Below are positions 56,466-64,000 of a stretch of DNA of 64,000 nucleotides, piece after piece (positions within the stretch are counted from its first letter, which is position 1; each line of letters starts with the position of its first letter). A model generated the notes under the pieces. The model was not told where the DNA came from. It was given only the letters and a program-made list of their open reading frames with translations, and searched no databases. A program made the translations under genes and the position numbers. Source of the DNA: Streptomyces sp. NBC_01689 (lineage in GTDB: Bacteria > Actinomycetota > Actinomycetes > Streptomycetales > Streptomycetaceae); the NCBI RefSeq assembly GCF_036250675.1, contig NZ_CP109592.1, forward strand, positions 6,386,001 to 6,450,000, written 5' to 3'.

Positions 56466-56526
56466 CCGAGGTATCCGAAGTGCGTACGGGCCGAAGTATC
56501 CGAAGTAACCGATGTAACCGAAGTGC
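56466..56526 (+). repeat. 9-bp tandem repeat in the obgE leader
   Basis: Units of CCGAAGTAN start at 56466, 56475, 56491, 56500, 56509 and 56518; a 7-base spacer follows the second. The last unit runs straight into the obgE ribosome-binding site. Confidence 0.72.
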
Positions 56527-56540
56527 TGGAGGCACCCCAC

Positions 56541-57977
56541 ATGACCACCTTCGTGGACCGCGTCGAGCTGCATGTCGCCGCGGGTAGCGGAGGTCACGGC
56601 TGTGCCTCCGTACACCGGGAGAAGTTCAAGCCGCTCGGCGGCCCGGACGGCGGCAACGGCGGCCGTGGCGGTGACGTGATCCTGGTCGTCGACCAGTCCG
56701 TCACCACGCTGCTCGACTACCACCACTCGCCCCACCGCAAGGCAACCAGCGGCAAGCCCGGCGAGGGCGGCAACCGCTCCGGCAAGGACGGCCAGGACCT
56801 GATCCTGCCCGTGCCGGACGGCACGGTCGTCCTCGACAAGTCGGGCAACGTCCTGGCGGACCTCGTCGGACAGGGCACCTCGTACGTCGCGGCGGAGGGC
56901 GGCCGCGGCGGCCTCGGCAACGCGGCGCTGGCTTCGGCCCGTCGCAAGGCGCCCGGTTTCGCGCTGCTCGGCGTGCCCGGAGGTATGCAGGACATCGTCC
57001 TGGAGCTGAAGACCGTCGCCGACGTGGCGCTCGTCGGCTACCCGAGCGCCGGCAAGTCCTCGCTCATCTCGGTCCTCTCCGCCGCCAAGCCGAAGATCGC
57101 GGACTACCCCTTCACGACCCTCGTCCCCAACCTCGGTGTGGTGACGGCCGGTGAGACGGTCTACACGATCGCCGACGTGCCCGGTCTCATCCCCGGCGCC
57201 AGCCAGGGCAAGGGCCTCGGCCTCGAGTTCCTGCGCCATGTGGAGCGCTGCAGCGTGCTGGTGCACGTCCTCGACACGGCGACCCTGGAGTCCGAGCGCG
57301 ACCCGATCTCCGACCTCGACATCATCGAGGAGGAGCTCAAGCAGTACGGCGGTCTCGACAACCGTCCGCGCATGGTCGTCCTCAACAAGATCGACGTACC
57401 GGACGGCAAGGACCTGGCGGAGATGGTCCGTCCCGACCTCGAGTCGCGCGGCTACCGCGTCTTCGAGGTGTCCGCGGTCGCCCACATGGGCCTCAGGGAA
57501 CTGTCCTTCGCCCTCGCCGAACTGATCGCGCAGTCCCGGGCCGCCAAGCCCAAGGAGGAGGCGACCCGGATCGTCATCCGCCCGAAGGCGGTCGACGACG
57601 CCGGCTTCACCGTGGTCCAGGAGGAGGACGGCCTCTACCGCGTGCGCGGCGAGAAGCCCGAGCGCTGGGTGCGGCAGACCGACTTCAACAACGACGAGGC
57701 CGTCGGCTACCTCGCCGACCGGCTCGCCCGCCTCGGTGTCGAGGAGAAGCTGATGAAGGCGGGCGCCCGCTCCGGCGACGGCGTCGCGATCGGCCCCGAG
57801 GAGAACGCGGTCGTCTTCGACTGGGAGCCCACCGTCATGGCCGGCGCGGAGATGCTGGGCCGCCGCGGTGAGGACCACCGCTTCGAGGCCCCGCGTCCCG
57901 CCGCCCAGCGTCGCCGGGACAAGCAGGCCGAGCGGGACGAGTCGCAGAAGGAGTACGACGACTTCGAACCGTTCTAG
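56541..57977 (+). CDS. obgE: GTPase Obg
   Basis: This 478-residue GTPase is involved in late 50S assembly and, in Streptomyces, in the onset of aerial growth. It has the glycine-rich Obg domain (1-158, [12 protein letters not shown]), the G domain with GYPSAGKSS (166-174), [10 protein letters not shown] and NKID, and the OCT domain (about 350-430) found in Gram-positive members. The C-terminus is charged and basic-acidic. GGAGG lies eight bases before the ATG. The leader has an unusual 9-bp repeat array. Confidence 0.97.
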   Translation: MTTFVDRVELHVAAGSGGHGCASVHREKFKPLGGPDGGNGGRGGDVILVVDQSVTTLLDYHHSPHRKATSGKPGEGGNRSGKDGQDLILPVPDGTVVLDKSGNVLADLVGQGTSYVAAEGGRGGLGNAALASARRKAPGFALLGVPGGMQDIVLELKTVADVALVGYPSAGKSSLISVLSAAKPKIADYPFTTLVPNLGVVTAGETVYTIADVPGLIPGASQGKGLGLEFLRHVERCSVLVHVLDTATLESERDPISDLDIIEEELKQYGGLDNRPRMVVLNKIDVPDGKDLAEMVRPDLESRGYRVFEVSAVAHMGLRELSFALAELIAQSRAAKPKEEATRIVIRPKAVDDAGFTVVQEEDGLYRVRGEKPERWVRQTDFNNDEAVGYLADRLARLGVEEKLMKAGARSGDGVAIGPEENAVVFDWEPTVMAGAEMLGRRGEDHRFEAPRPAAQRRRDKQAERDESQKEYDDFEPF

Positions 57978-58004
57978 GTCACCCGCCGCGGGCCGGACCG
58001 CGTA

Positions 58005-58042
58005 CGACGGGCACGGAGAGGTCATCCTCTCCGTGCCCGTCG
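58005..58042 (+). terminator. terminator after obgE
   Basis: Two perfect 16-base arms, CGACGGGCACGGAGAG and CTCTCCGTGCCCGTCG, flank GTCATC. Confidence 0.88.
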
Positions 58043-58271
58043 CGTTGCGCTGACGGCGTGTCGAGCCCGCCGCCGGTCACGGGACAGCCCGTAGGGTGAT
58101 CGGGAGTCACCCGCAAGTCCGGGCAGGGAACGGCGAAGTCCGCTGCTGCGGCCAGGAGTTCGGTGCTCGCGCATTTGTCATGTCTATGATGCGCTTTGTT
58201 CAAGAGGTGGGCTGCTGTCCCGTGTGGGCTGGTCGGTGTCCAAGAGGCAACCGACGCAAGGGAGTCCGCCG

Positions 58272-59822
58272 ATGTCCGGAGCCGTCTCACGCGATCGACG
58301 CCACTTTCTCACCGCCTCGGCCGCCGTACTCGGCGCCGCCGCGTCCGCCCAGCTCTGGGTGCCCGGCACCGCACGCGCGGCCGAACCCCCCTTGCCCGAA
58401 GGTGTGTTCAGCCTCGGAGTGGCCTCCGGTGACCCGCTGCCCGACGGTGTCGTGCTGTGGACCCGGCTCGCGCCCGACCCGCTGAACGGCGGCGGCATGC
58501 CCGACCGCGCGGTGACGGTCGCCTGGGAGATCGCCGAGGACGCCCGCTTCCGCAAGCAGGTGCGCCGCGGCCTCGCCCAGGCGCGTCCGGAGTACGGCCA
58601 CAGCGTTCACGTCGACGTCCGCGGGCTGCGCCCCGGCCGCGTGTACTGGTACCGCTTCCGCGCCGGCGGCCGGCTCTCGCCGACCGGCCGCACCCGGACC
58701 GCGCCGCGCCCGACCGGCACGGGCGGCTCGCTGCGCCTCGCGCTCGCCTCCTGCCAGAACTGGCAGCACGGCTACTTCACCCCGTACGCCGACATGCTCC
58801 GCCAGGACCCCGACGTCGTCCTGTTCGTCGGGGACTACATCTACGAGTCCGCGCCGTCGGCCACAGCCGTGCGCAGGCACGAGGGCACCGGGGAGCCGTA
58901 CACCCTCGTCCAGTACCGCAACCGGTACGCCCAGTACCGCAGCGACCCGCACCTCGCGGCGATGCACGCGCACGCTCCGTGGGTGGTCACCTTCGACGAC
59001 CACGAGGTCGACAACGACTTCGCCGGAGAGGTGCCGCAGGACCCGGACAAGCAGGCCCACGGCGCGTTCGTGACCCGGCTGGCCGCCGCGTACCAGGCGT
59101 ACTACGAGCACATGCCGGTCCGGGCCACCGCCATTCCGGACGGGCCGCACATCAGGATGTACCGGCGGCTCGACTTCGGCCGCCTCGCGCGGCTGAACGT
59201 CCTCGACACACGGCAGTTCCGCAGCGACCAGGTGACCGGTCAGGCCGCCGCCGAGGACCCGTCGCTCACCATGCTCGGCGCTGCGCAGCGGGACTGGCTG
59301 CTCCGCGGCCTGCACCACTCGCCGGCCCGCTGGAACATCGTCGCCTCACAGATCATGATGGCCGAGACCGATCTCCAGGTGGGCAAGGGCAAGCTCTGGT
59401 ACTACGACGCCTGGGACGGTTACCAGGCCGAACGCAACGCCCTCATGAGGGAGTTCACGACCGTCAGCAACCCCGTCGTCCTCAGCGGCGACCGGCACTA
59501 CACGATGATCAGCGACCTCAAGAAGGACTTCGCCGACCCGCACTCCGACGTGGTCGGCACCGAATTCGTCGGGACCTCCATCTCCACCGGCGGTGACCAG
59601 GATCAGGCGGCCTTCCACAAGGACTGGGACGCGCGGATGCCGGACAATCCGCACTGGAAGCTCATCGACGCCCACCGTGGCTACCACCTCTTCGACATCC
59701 GGCGGGACGGCATCGACGCCCAGGTGCGTGTCGCGTCGACGGTGCTGAAGCCGGACGCGGCCTCCAGCCGGCTGGCGCGTCTGCGGGTCGAGGCGGGGGA
59801 GCCGGGCGTGCGGCTCGTCTGA
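58272..59822 (+). CDS. phoD: Tat-exported PhoD-type alkaline phosphatase/phosphodiesterase
   Basis: This 516-residue enzyme starts with a twin-arginine signal (SRDRRHFLTASAAVLGAAAS, cleavage near ARA-AEPP). The metallophosphatase core has LALASCQNW, VGDYIYES, TFDDHEVDND, and SGDRHYTM, giving Asp, Asn and His ligands, and a conserved Cys in the first motif as in PhoD. The N-terminal PhoD beta domain covers about residues 40-140. PhoD enzymes release phosphate from diesters, including teichoic acid. AGGGAG precedes the ATG. A TATGAT hexamer at 58185-58190 is a candidate -10 box; no clear PHO box was found upstream. Confidence 0.92.
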   Translation: MSGAVSRDRRHFLTASAAVLGAAASAQLWVPGTARAAEPPLPEGVFSLGVASGDPLPDGVVLWTRLAPDPLNGGGMPDRAVTVAWEIAEDARFRKQVRRGLAQARPEYGHSVHVDVRGLRPGRVYWYRFRAGGRLSPTGRTRTAPRPTGTGGSLRLALASCQNWQHGYFTPYADMLRQDPDVVLFVGDYIYESAPSATAVRRHEGTGEPYTLVQYRNRYAQYRSDPHLAAMHAHAPWVVTFDDHEVDNDFAGEVPQDPDKQAHGAFVTRLAAAYQAYYEHMPVRATAIPDGPHIRMYRRLDFGRLARLNVLDTRQFRSDQVTGQAAAEDPSLTMLGAAQRDWLLRGLHHSPARWNIVASQIMMAETDLQVGKGKLWYYDAWDGYQAERNALMREFTTVSNPVVLSGDRHYTMISDLKKDFADPHSDVVGTEFVGTSISTGGDQDQAAFHKDWDARMPDNPHWKLIDAHRGYHLFDIRRDGIDAQVRVASTVLKPDAASSRLARLRVEAGEPGVRLV

Positions 59823-61059
59823 TCCGGCCGCACCTCGCGTACGGTCCGGGTGCGGCCCGCCACCCGGCGACCCGTCGGGAGCGGCCTCTCAGGAGGTACC
59901 CGGAACCTCCCGGAGATCCGGCGCGCTCCGGGCACCGGCACGACCGTCGGGGGTCCCACCCCGGACAGTGCCCTGTACCGCCGGCACTCGGTCTGGCCGG
60001 GGGAGTGGTGGAACTCCTCACCCAAAGCGAGGGGGGCAGCTCGCTGTCCCGGCGTGACCGTGCGGGACACCCCGACGGGCGGGCGTGATCCACCGGCCGG
60101 GCGTCGCGCCCCGCCCGCGGGACAGCGGTCGCGGCCGTGACCGCGTACGCATCCTGCCCGCTCCGCGCCGGGCGCGGTCACACCCCGCGGGCCCTCCCGC
60201 GATCCCCGGTGGGCGCGCGACGACGGCCGCGGCACCTCGCCGCGTCGTCGGGCCGCCCGGACAGGCCCGGTACGAGGATGCCCCTCCGCCGTGCGCCGCA
60301 GCTCGTCGGAGGCCGCGCGCCGGGCCGCCGTGGGATCACGGGACGGCCCTCGCCCGAGGCCCGTGCGAGGAGCCAGGGCGGCCCGGCCGCACGGCCCCGC
60401 CGCGCACCCCTGTATCCCGGCCGGGCTACCCCGGCGGTCTCCTCAGGGAGGCCCCGAAGGCGGCGGACGATTCCTCCTGGCCGACGGAAAAGCGAAATGC
60501 CGCCGGTGTTTGTGAGGGAATTCCGGGAAAAGGGACTTCCGGCCGGAATCCCTTCGAAACCCGCGCGCGGTGACGTGGCTCAGAGAGCGGGCGTTCCCCT
60601 GTCGGCCGGTCGCATGATCTCCCGTCCGGTACGTCCGGGCGGGTCCCGGGGACGGCCCCGGGTGCGGAGACGCCCTGTCGCGTCCGTACGCGCACGGGTC
60701 CCGGTCCGCCGACCGCCGCGCCGCCGTCCGGACCCGGTGCGGCGGGATCGCCGCCCGAGCCGCGGAGTCCGCGCGCTCCCGCGATCGGACGGGTTCGCCG
60801 GAGGCCTTCGGGGGAACCCGCTTGTGTGCTGGGTCACCGGATGCGCGGGCGCATGAAGCGAACGTGAGAATCGCGGGCGGGATGTGTGCACTTACTCACA
60901 GCAAATCCGGACAATTCATCCGGCTCTCTCGGGGTGGCCTGCAAGCAAGGTGAATTTCCGGTTGCGCGCACATATGCGGCAGGCGGCGCTCGCCTTGCAC
61001 GGCGGTAACCGTAGGTGGGACCATTCCCGGGTTCCCTGTCGCCCCAAGGTAGGTCACCT
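59823..61059. other. 1.24-kb stretch with no gene seen
   Basis: Open frames here are rich in Arg and Pro with no domain, signal or codon-bias support. A hairpin with one bulge is seen at 60515-60553 (AGGGAATTCCGG with CCGGAATCCCT). The last 200 bases (60860-61059) are AT-richer and should hold the promoter of the CDP-ribitol gene. Confidence 0.55.
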
Positions 61060-62559
61060 GTGTCTGAGCACATTGCCAAGCCCCGTACCACCGCAGTGAT
61101 CCTGGCCGGCGGCACCGGCCAGCGCGTGGGTCTGTCGATTCCGAAGCAGCTGCTGAAGATCGCCGGCAAGGCGGTCATCGAGCACACGCTGACCACCTTC
61201 GAACAGGCCGACTCGATCGACGACATCATCGTGCTGATGGCCCCGGGCTACGTCCCGGACGTCGAGAAGATCGTCACGAAGGCGGGCCTGAAGAAGGTCA
61301 CCAAGGTGATCGAGGGCGGCTCGACGCGGAACGAGACCACCGAGCGCGCCATCGCCGCCCTCGGTGAGGGCCTGGCCGAGGGCGAGGACGCGAACGTCCT
61401 CTTCCACGACGCCGTGCGCCCGCTGCTGTCGGAGCGCGTGATCGACGACTGCGTGACCGCGCTGGAGCGGTTCCAGGCCGTGGACGTCGCCATCCCGTCC
61501 GCGGACACGATCATCGTGACCCGTACCCACGGCGAGGACGGCGAGTTCATCACCGAGATCCCGGACCGCTCCCGGCTGCGCCGCGGCCAGACGCCCCAGG
61601 CGTTCAAGCTGTCCACGATCCGCCGCGCCTACGAGGTCGCGGCCGGCGACCCCAACTTCCAGGCCACCGACGACTGCTCGGTCGTGCTCAAGTACCTGCC
61701 GGACGTGCCGATCCACGTCGTCGCGGGTGACGAGTACAACATGAAGGTCACCCAGCCCGTCGACGTCTTCATCGCCGACAAGCTCTTCCAGCTCGCCTCC
61801 ACCGCCGCCCCCGAGCAGGCCGACGAGGCCGCGTACCGCGAGCTGCTGACCGGCAAGACCGTGGTGGTCTTCGGCGGCTCCTACGGCATCGGCAAGGACA
61901 TAGCCGAGCTGGCCGAGGGCTACGGCGCGAAGACCTACGCGCTCGGCCGCTCCACCACCGGCACCCACGTCGAGAACCCGGAGGAGGTCGACGACGCGCT
62001 GTCCACGGCCTACGCCGAGACCGGGCGCATCGACTACGTGATCAACACCGCCGGTGTGCTGCGCATCGGCAAGCTGGCCGAGACGGACAACGCGACCATC
62101 GAGGAAGCGCTGAAGGTCAACTACCTCGCCCCGGTGCAGATAGCCCGCTCCTCGTACAAGTACCTGGCCGAGACCAGGGGCCAGCTGCTGCTCTACACCT
62201 CCAGCAGCTACACCCGCGGCCGCGCCGAGTACAGCCTCTACTCCTCCACCAAGGCCGCCATGGTGAACCTCACCCAGGCGCTCTCCGACGAGTGGGCCGG
62301 CGACGGCATCCGCGTCAACTGCATCAACCCCGAGCGCACCGCGACCCCCATGCGCACCAAGGCTTTCGGGCAGGAGCCCGCGGGCTCCCTGCTCTCCTCC
62401 GAGGCGGTCGCGCACACCTCCCTGGACGTGCTGCTCTCCGAGCTCACCGGTCACGTCATCGACGTCCGTCAGCAGGACCCGACGGCGGGCGCGGGCCGCG
62501 GCTCCGGTTTCGAGGCGGCGCTGGCCGGCGTGCTGGACCGCCAGGACGGCGTGGCATAA
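61060..62559 (+). CDS. bifunctional cytidylyltransferase/SDR oxidoreductase, Bcs1/TarI-TarJ type
   Basis: This 499-residue fusion has a TarI/IspD-like cytidylyltransferase (residues 5-235) with VILAGGTGQRVG-x3-PKQL, and a short-chain dehydrogenase (about 260-499) with the NAD(P) loop VFGGSYGIGK, the NTAG motif and the catalytic YSLYSSTK segment. H. influenzae Bcs1/Acs1 has the same order and makes CDP-ribitol from ribulose 5-phosphate, NADPH and CTP; I infer the same here. The alternative, a plain IspD, is unlikely because of the reductase half. AAGGTAGG lies before the GTG. The transferase gene that follows would use the product. Confidence 0.88.
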   Translation: MSEHIAKPRTTAVILAGGTGQRVGLSIPKQLLKIAGKAVIEHTLTTFEQADSIDDIIVLMAPGYVPDVEKIVTKAGLKKVTKVIEGGSTRNETTERAIAALGEGLAEGEDANVLFHDAVRPLLSERVIDDCVTALERFQAVDVAIPSADTIIVTRTHGEDGEFITEIPDRSRLRRGQTPQAFKLSTIRRAYEVAAGDPNFQATDDCSVVLKYLPDVPIHVVAGDEYNMKVTQPVDVFIADKLFQLASTAAPEQADEAAYRELLTGKTVVVFGGSYGIGKDIAELAEGYGAKTYALGRSTTGTHVENPEEVDDALSTAYAETGRIDYVINTAGVLRIGKLAETDNATIEEALKVNYLAPVQIARSSYKYLAETRGQLLLYTSSSYTRGRAEYSLYSSTKAAMVNLTQALSDEWAGDGIRVNCINPERTATPMRTKAFGQEPAGSLLSSEAVAHTSLDVLLSELTGHVIDVRQQDPTAGAGRGSGFEAALAGVLDRQDGVA

Positions 62560-62582
62560 TCAAAAAAGAATAGCCTTCCGGA

Positions 62583-62633
62583 ATTCAGGCCTTTGTGTCC
62601 GCGTGTTCGCCGCGCGTTCACAAAGGCCTGAAT
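62583..62633 (+). terminator. hairpin after the CDP-ribitol gene
   Basis: ATTCAGGCCTTTGTG and CACAAAGGCCTGAAT are perfect 15-base arms with a 21-base GC-rich loop. Confidence 0.72.
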
Positions 62634-62726
62634 CCGTAGAGTTCACTTTTCGCTTTTGGCTCATCTCGGTATCAAAAAATCTTTTGGTATCAAACCGGCA
62701 CTCACCCCTCAAGAGCAGGTTTCTCC

Positions 62727-64000
62727 GTGATTTCCACCGCTATTCGCGTCGCCCGTGTGGGCAGCGCGGCCGAGCTGGCGGCGGCGGCCCTCATGATGCT
62801 GGGCTTCCCCTGCCTGATGCTCGCCGCTCTCCTGCCGAGCGTCGGCGCCTTCGCGGCCGCGGCCGCCGTGACGTACCTGGCGGACCACTATCTGCACCGG
62901 CGCGGCAGCTATCTGGTCAACCGCCTCAGCAAGGTGCGGGCCGGTGTGTCCATCAGATTCCTGATCCGGCAGCTGCTGCTCGTGCTGCTGCTGGCGCGGC
63001 TCGACCTGACCGACAGCATGGTCTTCAACGCGGCCATCGCGTGCTTCCTGGCCTTCTACGGCTTCCAGGCACCGCACAGCGCCCTGGTCACGCTGATCGT
63101 GCAGCGCCGCAAGCTGCCCGTCGCCACCCGCAACGTCGACCTGGAACCGCGCGTCCGTATCCCGGCCGCGCCGCCGCGCCGGCTGCTCTCCCGGGCTGCC
63201 GAGAAGATGCTCCACCTCGACCTCGTGGCCGTCGTCGGTCTCCTGATCTCCGGGGCGACCGACGACAACGTCTACGGCTTCGTGGGCATCGGGGTGACGC
63301 TGCTGCTCGCCCTCGTCTACGTCGCGGCCCTGGTCCCGTTCGTACGAGGGCGGCGGGTCCCGCCCAACGCCGAACAGGTCCTCGCCGCGGTCGACGACTG
63401 GCTGCGCACCTACCGTCCCGAGACGGTGCTCTACTTCTCCGGTTCCAAGGACTCCGCCTACCAGGTCAACATGTGGCTGGAGACGATGGAGCAGCTGGAC
63501 ACCCGGCCGCTGATCATCCTCCGGGAGCGGGCGATCCTGGACCGCATGGCGCCCACCACGGTGCCGGTCATCTGCGTGCCCGGAGGGGTGCACCTGATGA
63601 ACATGGACCTGTCCACGGTGCGGGTCGCGCTCTACGCGGCGAACGTCGGCAAGAACATCCACCTGCTGCGCGTGCCCACCATGAAGCACGTCTTCATCGG
63701 ACACGGCGACAGTGACAAGCTCGCCAGCGTCAACCCGTTCAGCAAGGCGTACGACGAGGTGTGGACCGCCGGCCGCGCGGGCCGCGACCGCTACGCCATC
63801 GCCGACGTCGGTGTCCGCGACGAGGACATCGCCGAGGTCGGCCGCCCGCAGCTCGCGCCGATCCGGACCGCGCAGGACACCCAGGGCGCGGCCGCCGCCG
63901 ACCGCTGCCCGACGATCCTGTACGCCCCCACCTGGGAGGGCTGGGACGACAACCCGGGCAACACCTCGATCCTGCTGGCGGGCGAGAACATCGTCCGTCG
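62727..64000 (+). CDS. CDP-glycerol glycerophosphotransferase-family protein, 3' end beyond window
   Basis: The frame is open from GTG 62727 to the window end (424 codons, no stop). It starts with two or three membrane segments (to about residue 85), another hydrophobic pair at about 165-205, and then a soluble part with VFIGHGDSDKLASVNPFSKAYDEVWTAG, the typical TagB/TagF catalytic region, and ILYAPTWEGWDDN, the second family motif that contacts CDP. Such enzymes transfer or polymerise polyol phosphate onto a lipid-linked acceptor. Polytopic N-termini are known in actinobacterial members. With the CDP-ribitol enzyme upstream it may use CDP-ribitol; glycerol remains possible. Confidence 0.87.
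   Translation, partial: MISTAIRVARVGSAAELAAAALMMLGFPCLMLAALLPSVGAFAAAAAVTYLADHYLHRRGSYLVNRLSKVRAGVSIRFLIRQLLLVLLLARLDLTDSMVFNAAIACFLAFYGFQAPHSALVTLIVQRRKLPVATRNVDLEPRVRIPAAPPRRLLSRAAEKMLHLDLVAVVGLLISGATDDNVYGFVGIGVTLLLALVYVAALVPFVRGRRVPPNAEQVLAAVDDWLRTYRPETVLYFSGSKDSAYQVNMWLETMEQLDTRPLIILRERAILDRMAPTTVPVICVPGGVHLMNMDLSTVRVALYAANVGKNIHLLRVPTMKHVFIGHGDSDKLASVNPFSKAYDEVWTAGRAGRDRYAIADVGVRDEDIAEVGRPQLAPIRTAQDTQGAAAADRCPTILYAPTWEGWDDNPGNTSILLAGENIVR

Noticed and set aside
60137..60856. 239-residue Arg/Pro-rich frame in the long gap
   Set aside because: Over a quarter Arg, no fold-like pattern, no ribosome-binding site; typical of random frames in very GC-rich DNA.

Overview
The window is GC-rich DNA with GTG-rich starts, strong GC hairpin terminators and actinomycete-specific families (DUF4233, mycothiol-dependent isomerase fold, ECF41 sigma factor, RNase E with lysine/arginine-rich arms). 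Gene content and order (tig-clpP1-clpP2-clpX, valS-folC-ndk, mreBCD-mrdA-rodA, rne, rplU-rpmA-obgE) point to a Streptomyces chromosome core region. No insertion sequence, phage or CRISPR array was seen.

Layout. 0.2-4.0 kb: a membrane SpoIIE-type phosphatase, an HD-domain protein, an acyltransferase-3 membrane protein and a 64-residue membrane protein. 4.5-9.8 kb: tRNA-Gly(TCC) and tRNA-Pro(TGG), then trigger factor, ClpP1, ClpP2 and ClpX, with a ClgR-type operator ahead of clpP1. 9.9-16.4 kb: a proline-rich membrane protein (minus strand), then valS, folC, a DUF4233 protein and ndk. 16.7-23.1 kb: the lateral-wall elongation genes mreB, mreC, mreD, PBP2 and rodA. 23.4-27.2 kb: a CYTH-CHAD protein and a B12-binding radical SAM protein.

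27.2-40.9 kb is an accessory block lying between two genes that are commonly neighbours (the radical SAM protein and its DUF2344 partner). It holds a secreted beta-helix protein, an arsenic module (arsR, aquaglyceroporin, arsC, and a divergent arsM whose 3' end is frameshifted), an Fe/Mn superoxide dismutase behind a palindromic operator, an LmeA-like and a SIMPL-domain protein, a Tat-exported FAD oxidase, an ECF41 sigma factor next to a cupin gene that has an ECF41-type promoter, a 24-residue membrane peptide, and a 398-residue membrane protein built from a repeated P-x-G-R motif.

40.9-58 kb: DUF2344 protein and a 1359-residue RNase E, then a second insertion before rplU-rpmA-obgE. This second block encodes four enzymes that fit a UDP-2,3-diacetamido-2,3-dideoxy-hexuronic acid pathway (6-dehydrogenase, 3-dehydrogenase, aminotransferase, hexapeptide acetyltransferase), with a GT4 glycosyltransferase, a TarS-like GT2 glycosyltransferase and a multipass membrane protein. 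58-64 kb: a Tat-exported PhoD-type phosphatase, a 1.2 kb stretch with no gene, a fused cytidylyltransferase/SDR enzyme of the Bcs1 type that should make CDP-ribitol, and the start of a CDP-glycerol glycerophosphotransferase-family polymerase cut by the window end.

The most interesting reading is that the last 18 kb encodes parts of a cell-wall glycopolymer system: an activated alditol-phosphate donor, a polymerase-family enzyme, and a glycosylation set with an unusual diamino-uronic acid donor, placed beside the cell-elongation genes. The individual families are known. Their combination into one pathway is inference.
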